Shown: positions 16,329 through 23,473 of the stretch, one piece after another
Position numbering within the stretch: the first letter of the stretch is position 1
Layout of the letters: each line of letters begins with the position of its first letter
NCBI GenBank assembly: GCA_030672365.1
Contig: DAOVGM010000012.1
Span: forward strand, 1 to 36,570
Source: Methanomassiliicoccales archaeon
GTDB lineage: Archaea; Thermoplasmatota; Thermoplasmata; SG8-5; JAGLSY01
DNA length: 36,570 nt
Direction: 5' to 3'
The notes under the pieces: generated by a model
Databases searched by the model: none
The model's input: only the letters and a program-made list of their open reading frames with translations
Told to the model about the DNA's origin: nothing
Position numbers and translations under genes: made by a program

Positions 16329-16509
16329 CCGAGCCCTATTTCTTCTTTTTATGGACCTCGCTGCGCTGGCTCTAGGTAAATATTTCATGATTGAACTTCG
16401 TCAATCATAAGAAGGACGGCAGGCTGCGCCAGCCATCTAAGAAGGATCACAAGAAAAACTCGGGCAATCCTGCTCGCTCGGTCCCACAAAAAAAGAGAAA
16501 TGGGGCTGG
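16329..16509 (-). repeat. Long inverted-repeat element J, variant of the hairpin family without G-tracts
   Basis: Arms at 16329-16361 and 16476-16509 are complementary over about 30 bases with some G-T pairs and small bulges. On the minus strand the core reads GGACC-GA-GC, then GAGCAGG (16475-16469), a long variable middle, CCAGCGCA, GC-GA-GGTCC (ends 16353). GA opposite GA makes tandem G-A mismatches. The middle contains a perfect hairpin, ATGATTGA / TCAATCAT (16387-16408). GAGCAGG and CCAGCGCA match the G-rich elements. It occupies most of the gap before the ABC exporter promoter. Confidence 0.65.
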
Positions 16510-16523
16510 ACACTTTTTTCCAC

Positions 16524-16537
16524 TTTTTTTATATACT
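16524..16537 (+). promoter_or_regulatory. TATA box of the ABC exporter operon
   Basis: A T-run followed by TATATACT, centred 26 bases before the ATG at 16558; this implies a leaderless message. Confidence 0.7.
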
Positions 16538-16557
16538 CGGGCTGGTATCAGATTGCC

Positions 16558-17601
16558 ATGGCCAAACCCATCATTCAGATTCGCGGCATGTCCAAAACCT
16601 TCAGTTCCAAAGAGCGAAAAGGCGGTGTTTTCAAGGGCAAGAGGAAGAAGGTCCGTGCCCTCATCGATGTCGACCTGGACATCATGGAAGGCGAGATTTT
16701 CGGCATCCTGGGACCGAATGGTGCCGGCAAGACAACCCTCATCAAGTGCCTGACCACACTTCTTCTTCCGACTGCTGGCAAGGCGAAAATTAATGGTTTT
16801 CACCTCGAAAAGGAGGACACCATGGTCAGGGCGTCGCTCGGCTGCATGTTGATGGGCGAGCGCGGGATGTATTGGAAACTGACCGGCCGCGAGAACCTGG
16901 ATTATTTCGGGGCCTTATATCACGTGCCGAAGAAGCTGCGGAAGGAGAAGATAAAAGAATTGGTCGAGCTTCTGAAACTGCACGACTTCATCGACAGGAC
17001 AGTTGAGACCTATTCCAGCGGGCAGAAGATGATACTGGCCTTCGCGAAGGCGCTGGTCAACGAGGCGCCGATAATCATCCTGGACGAGCCGACGGTGACG
17101 ATGGACGTCCACGTTGCGAAGGAACTGCGGGAGATCGTGAAAGGCCTGAACGCCAAGGGCCACACCATCGTTTACACGACCCACATCATGCAGGAGGCAG
17201 AGGAGTTGTGCGACAGGGTGGCTATCATCGACAAGGGCAAGATAATGACAATCGGCACGCCGGATGAACTTCGACAGACCATCGAACAAGAGAGCTCGGT
17301 GGCTATCGAGGGCATTATTCCTCAGAAGGCGATTGACGAGATGAAGGCGCTGGCCGGTGTGAGAGATGCCGTTGTGAAGTCCCAGAAGAACGGGCATATA
17401 ACTCTGTCTGTCATCTGCGAAAACTCGCGGAAGCTCCTGCCCGGCATCATCCAGACGATAACAGCCAACGACGGGCACATCGAGTACATCAGCCCGACGG
17501 ACGTGACACTCGAAGATGTATTTATCAAACTGACCGGCCGCTCACTGAGCGTCGATACCAGGGTAGTGGTGAAGGATGATGCAAAGGACGGGCCTAAGTG
17601 A
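16558..17601 (+). CDS. ABC transporter ATP-binding protein (ABC-2 exporter)
   Basis: A 347-aa ATPase that drives export through the two permeases downstream. Walker A GPNGAGKTT (52-60), signature YSSGQ (152-156, a variant of LSGGQ), Walker B IIILDEP (172-178) and switch His209 are all present. The C-terminal 100 residues form the extension typical of daunorubicin/NatA-like ABC-2 ATPases. The substrate may be a lipid, drug or polysaccharide and cannot be told. First gene of a three-gene operon; it overlaps the next gene by 26 bases. Confidence 0.9.
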   Translation: MAKPIIQIRGMSKTFSSKERKGGVFKGKRKKVRALIDVDLDIMEGEIFGILGPNGAGKTTLIKCLTTLLLPTAGKAKINGFHLEKEDTMVRASLGCMLMGERGMYWKLTGRENLDYFGALYHVPKKLRKEKIKELVELLKLHDFIDRTVETYSSGQKMILAFAKALVNEAPIIILDEPTVTMDVHVAKELREIVKGLNAKGHTIVYTTHIMQEAEELCDRVAIIDKGKIMTIGTPDELRQTIEQESSVAIEGIIPQKAIDEMKALAGVRDAVVKSQKNGHITLSVICENSRKLLPGIIQTITANDGHIEYISPTDVTLEDVFIKLTGRSLSVDTRVVVKDDAKDGPK

Positions 17602-18460
17602 GTTCAACTGGCGGACGAAGCTGGACATCATATGGACGGTGGCTGTCGCCCGCTTCAAGACCCTGGCCAGATACCGCGGCTGGGTATTCATGGACATTAG
17701 TATACCCATCGTTTTCGCGGCGATGCCAGTTCTTCTCGGCATCGCGTTTGCCGGCAGTGTCAGCGCGGCGGGAGAGAACTTCAACACGAACCTGATGAAC
17801 CTGACCGGCGCATCGACCCAGCTGTTCCAGGTCTACATGCTCATCGGGGCCAACGTTTTCATGATAGTGTCCAGCTCTCTGTGGCAGGTGGGTTTCTGGA
17901 TTAGGCGCGAGAGGTTTACGGGAACCCTCGAATCGATATATCTGGCTCCTGCGTCGCGGATGCTGGTATTGGCCGGTATTTCGTTGTATGCGAACATCCG
18001 CTCCATCCTCGCGTTCTTCGTTTCGTTCACAATCGGGTGCCTGATCTTCGGCGTCTGGCCGTTCCAGGGGCAGTTCCTGATCGCCATCCTCTTCCTGCTG
18101 GCCGGCATCATCCCGTTGTGGGGCGTCAGCTTCTTCTTCGGCAGCATAGTCATGAAAATTAGAGAGGCGAATGCGCTGATAAACATCGCCCAGCTCGGTA
18201 TATCCTTCATCATGGGCGTGTACTTCCCGATTCAGATTTTCCCCAAGGCGATGGAGTATCTGGCCCTGTGCTTTCCGCCCACGTGGATGACGAACGGCGT
18301 TAGGTCGTCAATACTCGACCTCAGCTACTTCATGGAGCACTGGTATATCGATTTCGCGGTGCTCTGGCTGTTCGCGCTCGTGTTCCCGCTGATGGGCCTC
18401 TGGGCGTTCCGCAAGATCGAGGACGGCATCAGGAAGAACGAGGGGGTCGGCCAGTTTTGA
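17576..18460 (+). CDS. ABC-2 type permease
   Basis: A 294-aa membrane protein with six predicted helices and the ABC-2 family layout: cytoplasmic N-terminus (about 1-35), helix, then FWIRRERFTGTLESIYLAP, the conserved cytoplasmic coupling segment. The start codon lies inside the ATPase gene (26-base overlap) with GGTG just upstream; the next codon is also ATG and could serve. It should form a heterodimeric channel with the following permease. Confidence 0.87.
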   Translation: MMQRTGLSEFNWRTKLDIIWTVAVARFKTLARYRGWVFMDISIPIVFAAMPVLLGIAFAGSVSAAGENFNTNLMNLTGASTQLFQVYMLIGANVFMIVSSSLWQVGFWIRRERFTGTLESIYLAPASRMLVLAGISLYANIRSILAFFVSFTIGCLIFGVWPFQGQFLIAILFLLAGIIPLWGVSFFFGSIVMKIREANALINIAQLGISFIMGVYFPIQIFPKAMEYLALCFPPTWMTNGVRSSILDLSYFMEHWYIDFAVLWLFALVFPLMGLWAFRKIEDGIRKNEGVGQF

Positions 18461-19296
18461 GCATCCACAGGATCAAGCACCACAGCTGGCGTGACAGCTT
18501 CGCGGCCTTCCTCACAATGTCGAAGAAGCACTTCATCGTCATGACCAGATATCCGATTAACTTCGTCACAAGTTTTGGGACCATACTTCTTTTCACACTT
18601 ATGTTCGTGCTGGCTGCCACGATGTTCGTCGGAGCTGACAGCGACATTACTTTCCTGTCCGGCATAATCGCGTACGGCTTCGTCATGTTCATGTTCCTCA
18701 CGAGCACGCTCTGGGACATCGGCTATACCATTCGGGACGAGCAGATGCAGGGCACGCTGGAGGCATTCTACATGTCGCCTGTCAACAGGTACAGCAACAT
18801 GGTGTCCAGAATCTTTGCTTCATTCCTCTGGACGGCCCTGAATACGGTTGTGGCCCTGGTCATGCTGTATTACGTCCTCGGCGGGATGCCGATCGCCAAT
18901 CTAGCTCTCGGGTTATATATCCTGTTCATCAGCATAATCGGGTTCATCGGGCTGGGCTTCATTTTCTCTGCCATCACCCTGAAATTAAAGGAATCCGCCG
19001 CACTGCTGGCTAACTTCCTCCAGTTCTTCTTCATGATCTTCTGCGCGATGTTCTTTCCGTTCAGCGCGCTGCCGGACGTCATTGTGAACTACATCAGCAA
19101 AATCATTCCTGTTAGTTATTGCGTGGACGGCTTCAGGTCGGTGATGAGCGGCACGGAGCCGGAACTCATGTCGTCGCTTCCCGCAGAACTGGTGGTAATA
19201 ACTCTATTCGGACTGTTGACTCCGTTCATCGGCTGGGCAGTGTACAAAAAAATCGAAAACATGTCCAGGGTTGACGGAAGCCTGTCGGAGTACTAA
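18457..19296 (+). CDS. ABC-2 type permease, second subunit
   Basis: A 279-aa six-helix permease related to the preceding gene; the coupling segment here is YTIRDEQMQGTLEAFYMSP. The likely start is TTG at 18457, which overlaps the previous stop as TTGA, with GAGGGGG ten bases upstream; the first in-frame ATG is at 18517 and would remove the amphipathic N-terminal segment. Two non-identical permeases plus one ATPase is a common archaeal exporter layout. Confidence 0.85.
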   Translation: MSIHRIKHHSWRDSFAAFLTMSKKHFIVMTRYPINFVTSFGTILLFTLMFVLAATMFVGADSDITFLSGIIAYGFVMFMFLTSTLWDIGYTIRDEQMQGTLEAFYMSPVNRYSNMVSRIFASFLWTALNTVVALVMLYYVLGGMPIANLALGLYILFISIIGFIGLGFIFSAITLKLKESAALLANFLQFFFMIFCAMFFPFSALPDVIVNYISKIIPVSYCVDGFRSVMSGTEPELMSSLPAELVVITLFGLLTPFIGWAVYKKIENMSRVDGSLSEY

Positions 19297-19338
19297 AACA
19301 ATCATCTGGAGAGCTTCTAATACCGCCGTATGCGAGTA

Positions 19339-19346
19339 TTTTTTTT
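19339..19346 (+). terminator. T-tract terminator after the ABC operon
   Basis: Eight consecutive T at 19339-19346, about 43 bases after the last stop codon, which fits archaeal U-tract termination. Confidence 0.5.
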
Positions 19347-19370
19347 ACTTTCAGTCACCCTCAAAACGTG

Positions 19371-19380
19371 TTTATATACT
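19371..19380 (+). promoter_or_regulatory. TATA box of the YhcG-like gene
   Basis: TTTATATACT centred about 24 bases before the ATG at 19398, so a leaderless message is likely. Confidence 0.7.
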
Positions 19381-19397
19381 TAGACGAAGATTGGTAA

Positions 19398-20528
19398 ATG
19401 ATGGTTGTGGAAAATGAACATTTTTCCTTTGATGATTTGGTACATACAATCCAACAGGTTCATGACAAGTTGGCGGGGGAGGCTGCCAAGGCCGTGAATG
19501 TCAGCTTGACATTGAGAAACTGGATGATCGGGTTTTACATCAGAGAATATGAACTGGACGGAAGCGACAGAGCGACATATGGTGAACAATTACTAGAAAA
19601 ATTGGCCTATCAATTGCAAAAAACAGGAATAAAACGTGTTGAAACGCGGGAATTACGAAGGTACAGGCAATTTTATCTGGCATATCCACAAATGCGGGAG
19701 ACTCTGAATCCCGAATTTACAGCGATGCTTCCTGCACTGGATCGAGCAAAGCCGAAACGGGAGACGGTGACTCCCGAATTGGCAACAAGCGGAATAACAC
19801 TGATTGAGAAACTTTCCTTTTCACATCTGGCCGAACTGCTCAAATTAGATGACAAATCGAAACGTGCCTTTTACGAAATCGAATGCATGTGTGGTAACTG
19901 GTCGGTGCGGGAATTGAAACGGCAGATTGCATCCCTCTACTACGAGAGGTCTGGCCTGTCAAGGGATAAGGAAAAATTGGCAGTGCTGGTGAGAGCCAGC
20001 GCGGAAGCAGAATCTCCTGCGTTGAACATTCGTGACCCATATGTTTTTGAGTTCCTAGGGCTCAAATCCAAAGAGGTGATGAGCGAGTCAGACTTGGAAA
20101 ATTCATTGCTCGACCGATTGCAGGATTTCCTTCTCGAACTCGGACACGGTTTCTGTTTCGAGGCCAGGCAGAAACGCATCCTCATCGGAGACGAGTATTT
20201 CTTCGTGGATTTGGTGTTTTATCACCGCATCCTCAAATGTCATGTTCTGCTGGAATTGAAAGTCAGCGATTTCGGCCACGAATATATCGGCCAGCTCAAC
20301 ACCTATGTGAACTGGTATATGAAGAACGAGATGTCCGAGGGTGACAATCCTCCTGTGGGAATCCTGTTGTGCACGAGAAAGAACAACACATTGGTGGAAT
20401 ACGCACTGGCAGGCATGGACAATCAATTATTCGTTTCCAAATATCAGCTGGAACTGCCGAAGAAAGAGGAGATGCAGAAGTTTCTGGAAGAGCAGATGAG
20501 GGAGGGGGCGGGGGTCGGAGGAGCATAG
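19398..20528 (+). CDS. YhcG/DUF1016 family nuclease
   Basis: A 376-aa protein with the two-part DUF1016 layout. The N-terminal half (about 10-180) has the RNWMIGFYIREYE and YGEQLLEKLA segments; the C-terminal half is a PD-(D/E)xK nuclease with Asp271 (FFVDLVFYH), Glu286 and Lys288 (LLELKV). The family is widespread on mobile elements and in restriction-modification and defence islands; its precise target is not settled. Two consecutive ATGs open the frame; the first fits the leaderless promoter. GC is lower than in the housekeeping genes on the left, and the next two genes are lower still, so an acquired island probably begins here. Confidence 0.88.
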   Translation: MMVVENEHFSFDDLVHTIQQVHDKLAGEAAKAVNVSLTLRNWMIGFYIREYELDGSDRATYGEQLLEKLAYQLQKTGIKRVETRELRRYRQFYLAYPQMRETLNPEFTAMLPALDRAKPKRETVTPELATSGITLIEKLSFSHLAELLKLDDKSKRAFYEIECMCGNWSVRELKRQIASLYYERSGLSRDKEKLAVLVRASAEAESPALNIRDPYVFEFLGLKSKEVMSESDLENSLLDRLQDFLLELGHGFCFEARQKRILIGDEYFFVDLVFYHRILKCHVLLELKVSDFGHEYIGQLNTYVNWYMKNEMSEGDNPPVGILLCTRKNNTLVEYALAGMDNQLFVSKYQLELPKKEEMQKFLEEQMREGAGVGGA

Positions 20529-20555
20529 GCGAGGATGTTCTCCCTGTGCCTAACG

Positions 20556-20593
20556 TGATTTATTATAGTATAGTATTATCACCTGAGGTAAAC
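20556..20593 (+). promoter_or_regulatory. Promoter and ribosome site of the HEPN-like gene
   Basis: An AT-rich TATA region (TTTATTATAGTATAG, from 20556) is followed by GAGGT at 20585-20589, four bases before the ATG at 20594. This site fixes the start at 20594 although the frame is open for 225 bases upstream through the end of the YhcG gene. Confidence 0.6.
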
Positions 20594-21559
20594 ATGTCAA
20601 AAAAAGATGGCAAGAAAGGACAAAAGAGAAAATTATCTAAAGAAGATATTGAAGTTATGGAAAAAATGAGAAATGTTCCTGGCACTCATGTTTATTTACC
20701 AAAAGAAATCTTGAAAAAACCAAGTAGATATGAGACAATGGATTCATATTATGGCATGATTAATTTTTACAAATGGTCTAAAATTCCAGGTAAGCATGGT
20801 AGTGAATTCTCTCCAATTTTCTTTTATTTGGATGAGTTAAAGAAAGAATATCCTAAAGAAATCGAAATACTAGAGTTGATATGTAGGAAAACAGCTTATC
20901 TCTGTACTTTGAAAGAAGAAATAGATTATATATCGAACAGATTTGAATGGAAAGAGATTGACTGGATTGAAGAAGTATTTTTATCACGGTTCGAAAGCTT
21001 TACAACATCTTTAGTAGAATTGATATTGATTTCCATCAATTTTCACGAAACTGGAGTATTGAAACGAGACAAAGACGAAACTGAAGTGATTAAATTTGAA
21101 GATATATTGTCTTTCCTAAGAAATCCAGAACATAATCTGCCATCTTATTATAACTCGATTAATGAATCTATAAATTTGTGTATATATGCGTATATCAGGA
21201 ACAGCATTGTCCATAATCCAAAAGAATTGGAATATCTTAAAAATAATCAAAACCCTATAATCCAGATAAAGGATATGCCCTTTGTCAAGAGAAAGGAATA
21301 TGGTGTTTTTAATGATTATTTGGAGGAGGTCTTTAAGCTATCGAAATGTAAAAAATCTCAAAACACATATCAGAAATGTATCGATCCGAGATTTCCTTAT
21401 TTGGAATTTGAACTATGGGTAAACAAAAAATCAAGGCTTGGTTTAGAAAAAACAAAGGTCAAATTTAAGATGGATATAATAAAATTGACGGATATGATGT
21501 TAGATGATTTATTCATTTTACAAAAGGACATATTTAAAACAATAATTGATTCAAATTAA
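20594..21559 (+). CDS. HEPN-like putative RNase, AT-rich accessory gene
   Basis: A 321-aa helical protein of unassigned family. Near residue 200, in a long helix, stands YIRNSIVHNPKE: Arg202-Asn203 and His207 form the Rx4-6H motif with a polar residue after Arg that marks HEPN nucleases, common in toxin, abortive-infection and CRISPR-linked RNases. No second domain is recognised; the basic Lys-rich N-terminus (1-17) could bind RNA. The gene is strikingly AT-rich compared with the window average and uses AT-rich codons, so horizontal acquisition is likely. It follows the YhcG gene by 65 bases with its own ribosome site. The HEPN assignment rests on the motif alone. Confidence 0.6.
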   Translation: MSKKDGKKGQKRKLSKEDIEVMEKMRNVPGTHVYLPKEILKKPSRYETMDSYYGMINFYKWSKIPGKHGSEFSPIFFYLDELKKEYPKEIEILELICRKTAYLCTLKEEIDYISNRFEWKEIDWIEEVFLSRFESFTTSLVELILISINFHETGVLKRDKDETEVIKFEDILSFLRNPEHNLPSYYNSINESINLCIYAYIRNSIVHNPKELEYLKNNQNPIIQIKDMPFVKRKEYGVFNDYLEEVFKLSKCKKSQNTYQKCIDPRFPYLEFELWVNKKSRLGLEKTKVKFKMDIIKLTDMMLDDLFILQKDIFKTIIDSN

Positions 21560-21626
21560 CTTATCTGGCTGTCAAGTGAATTAGGTTTCTCCCTCTACAA
21601 TCCCAATCCCCTCTCCATACATTGGT

Positions 21627-22646
21627 TTAGTCCTGTTTCTTCTTGGCCTCTTTTATAACGTCAATTACATCTGACAGTTCATCTGGGTTCTCTATAATAA
21701 TATCACAACTAGGACCCCCCCAGAAATCCTGTACACTACGTGTCAAACTCTTAATCTTTTTATTTTTTATTCTCTTTTTCACTTCATTTTCTGCTAAAAT
21801 CACAACAATTCTAACTTTCTTTTTCCTAATCTGGATAAAAGCAAAATTTTTATTATCTTTGAGAGAAATGTAATATTTCCTTGGATTTATAGTAAGATTT
21901 GGATATGATTCTAACATCTCACTTTTTATTTTATTATATATATCTTTGACCGCCTGGCTAGTTCCTTCAAGATGAAATTCTTCAGTATATTTGATTTGTT
22001 CACCAATATCCTTCTCTTCCATTGTAGGAGCATCGATGAAATCTATTTGTTCAAATGGTGGCATGACTGTTATTACTCCTTTTTTCTTAGTTCCATAATT
22101 TTTAACAACAATTACCTTCACTTTTTTATCCCAGGTATCTGTGTATGTTCTTTGGATTTCATGAAATTCCTTTAGCTCATCATCAATTACTATCAAAATG
22201 TTCTGGCTATCATCAATGGTATCCTTCAAGAACTTATAAATTTCACCCTGGCCGATATTGGTTTTCAAATCAGCCAAAACATTGGTATCTTCATTAAATG
22301 CAGTCCAGACCACATCTACTAAACGGGTTTTGCTCTCTTCACTTCTGAAAAACGCAAGAAATTTGGTTACTTGGGGAAAAATGTGACGATAAAAATCATG
22401 CTTGGCAAGCTCTGCTTCAACAATATAAAATTCTGGATTTTCTTTATCAGATAGATCAAAAAGAAAGCCATCTGGGACTGCTCCGCCCAAAGTTTTGCTT
22501 TTTATTAATTTTTTAGCATCAAGATAAACCGATTTTTTACCAAAGATAACTTTTGAATTATCAATTACCAGAGTCTCAAAATCTTCTTCAATTTTAAACT
22601 CTGTTTCACGTTTTCTTTTTTCTTCAAAATATACTGCTGTTTTCAT
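21627..22646 (-). CDS. Nuclease-like protein with C-terminal DUF5655-type domain
   Basis: A 339-aa AT-rich gene. The N-terminal part has PDGFLFDL (Pro-Asp at 58-59) and FYIVEAELAKHD (Glu77, Glu79), a PD-(D/E)xK-like arrangement in which Glu replaces the usual Lys. The C-terminal part (about 245-335) has the KKYYISLKDNKNFAFI and SVQDFWGG.SCDI features I associate with DUF5655, a domain found on restriction-like proteins. GGGAG lies 4-7 bases before the ATG. It converges with the HEPN-like gene (67-base gap). Probably part of an acquired defence or mobile island; the target is unknown and activity uncertain because of the altered lysine. Confidence 0.65.
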   Translation of the reverse strand: MKTAVYFEEKRKRETEFKIEEDFETLVIDNSKVIFGKKSVYLDAKKLIKSKTLGGAVPDGFLFDLSDKENPEFYIVEAELAKHDFYRHIFPQVTKFLAFFRSEESKTRLVDVVWTAFNEDTNVLADLKTNIGQGEIYKFLKDTIDDSQNILIVIDDELKEFHEIQRTYTDTWDKKVKVIVVKNYGTKKKGVITVMPPFEQIDFIDAPTMEEKDIGEQIKYTEEFHLEGTSQAVKDIYNKIKSEMLESYPNLTINPRKYYISLKDNKNFAFIQIRKKKVRIVVILAENEVKKRIKNKKIKSLTRSVQDFWGGPSCDIIIENPDELSDVIDVIKEAKKKQD

Positions 22647-22821
22647 ATCTCTCCCTCAATTATCTTTATCTCATCTTCACTCAGCCCATAACAGAGTTAC
22701 AATAAATAATGATTTAACGTAATTCAACAATTGATTTTCGTCTAGTCGTGGACGAGCCACGACAGACTTAATGACTCATTTTACTCGTCAATAAGAGCAG
22801 GTGACCAGAGTGTTCTCGATT
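22647..22821. other. Gene-free stretch with small hairpins
   Basis: Left part of the 316-base gap between the DUF5655 gene and the PRC-barrel gene. It holds a perfect hairpin TCGTGG / CCACGA at about 22745-22761 and a wider GACGAG / CTCGTC pair, and a lone GAGCAGG at 22795-22801. No coding sequence is seen. The promoter of the DUF5655 gene should be at its left end. Confidence 0.4.
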
Positions 22822-22904
22822 ACCGAACGAGCAGGCTCTGGCGGGTTTTTCTTATTTTGTCCGTCTTTTTTCTTTTTGGAGCCAGAGCCAGCACAGTGAG
22901 GTCC
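22822..22904 (+). repeat. Hairpin element K, variant without G-tracts
   Basis: Core ACC-GA-AC (22822-22828), GAGCAGG (22829-22835), inner stem CTCTGGC (22836-22842) / GCCAGAG (22881-22887), CCAGCACA (22888-22895), GT-GA-GGT (22896-22902). The tandem GA opposite GA and the pairs beside it correspond to element J, where the flanking pairs are GC / GC instead of AC / GT. The sequence after it (GGTCC, an A-rich run, GGGGCT) also matches J. The loop is T-rich instead of G-rich. Confidence 0.65.
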
Positions 22905-22962
22905 TATAAAAAGAAAAAAGTGGGGCTGATGGAATAAAACATTCATCCAGAGGATGATTGTT

Positions 22963-23397
22963 TTAGAATTTGTGAATCCCACTCTCGAGCTTCTTCTCCG
23001 CGGCCTTGACCTTGTCGACTGCCGAGTGCTCGACAGCCTTGACCTTGTCGATTGCGTGGTGCTCAGCCTCGACGATCTTCTCTTCGGCTGCATGAGCGAA
23101 GTGCTTTACCTCGTCGGCCAGCTTCCTGATTTTCGGTATTCTTTCAGGTGTCGGCTCGGTCTCCACGAACTTAGGGAAATACTTCAAAACGATAACGTCG
23201 CCGACGCTCTGAATCCACCTGTACGGCACGCTGACCGGCCTCGAGTGCTCGACCAAGAGCGGATTAGGGTTTCCGATGAACAGGCCCTCGATCTTCTGGG
23301 TGTCGGTCTCGATAACCAGGTCGTCGATGTTGCCTAGGGCTATGCCCCTGTCAGTATACACTTCCATCCCGATGAAGTCATTGATTTCGCTCAACAT
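22963..23397 (-). CDS. PRC-barrel domain protein with helical Lys/Ala tail
   Basis: A 144-aa protein. Residues 1-80 form a PRC-barrel domain (IGMEVYTDRGIALGNIDDLVIE and a later VPYRWIQSVGDVIVL). The tail is a charged helix with near-repeats of the type HAIDKVKAVE, HSAVDKVKAAE, likely a coiled coil. PRC-barrel proteins occur in archaea near division and RNA-processing genes; several in archaea are division partners (CdpB-like), but this one cannot be placed. AAGGTG lies six bases before the ATG at 23397 and abuts an ATG at 23403, so 23397 is preferred. A TATA-like AAATATAAC lies near 23448-23456. Confidence 0.75.
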   Translation of the reverse strand: MLSEINDFIGMEVYTDRGIALGNIDDLVIETDTQKIEGLFIGNPNPLLVEHSRPVSVPYRWIQSVGDVIVLKYFPKFVETEPTPERIPKIRKLADEVKHFAHAAEEKIVEAEHHAIDKVKAVEHSAVDKVKAAEKKLESGIHKF

Positions 23398-23473
23398 AAT
23401 CATCACCTTCTGCAATACCTGTATACAGCACGGGGATTTTAACCTTGCGTTATATTTGTTAATGTTTGGGTCA

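Noticed and set aside
19322-19333. ACCGCCGTATGC, reverse complement of part of the aspS-flanking repeat
   Set aside because: Only about 12 bases match and the partner arm is absent, so I do not call it a copy.
22795-22801. Second GAGCAGG just before element K
   Set aside because: No matching CCAGC-type partner or stem around it; probably chance, although a damaged copy is possible.
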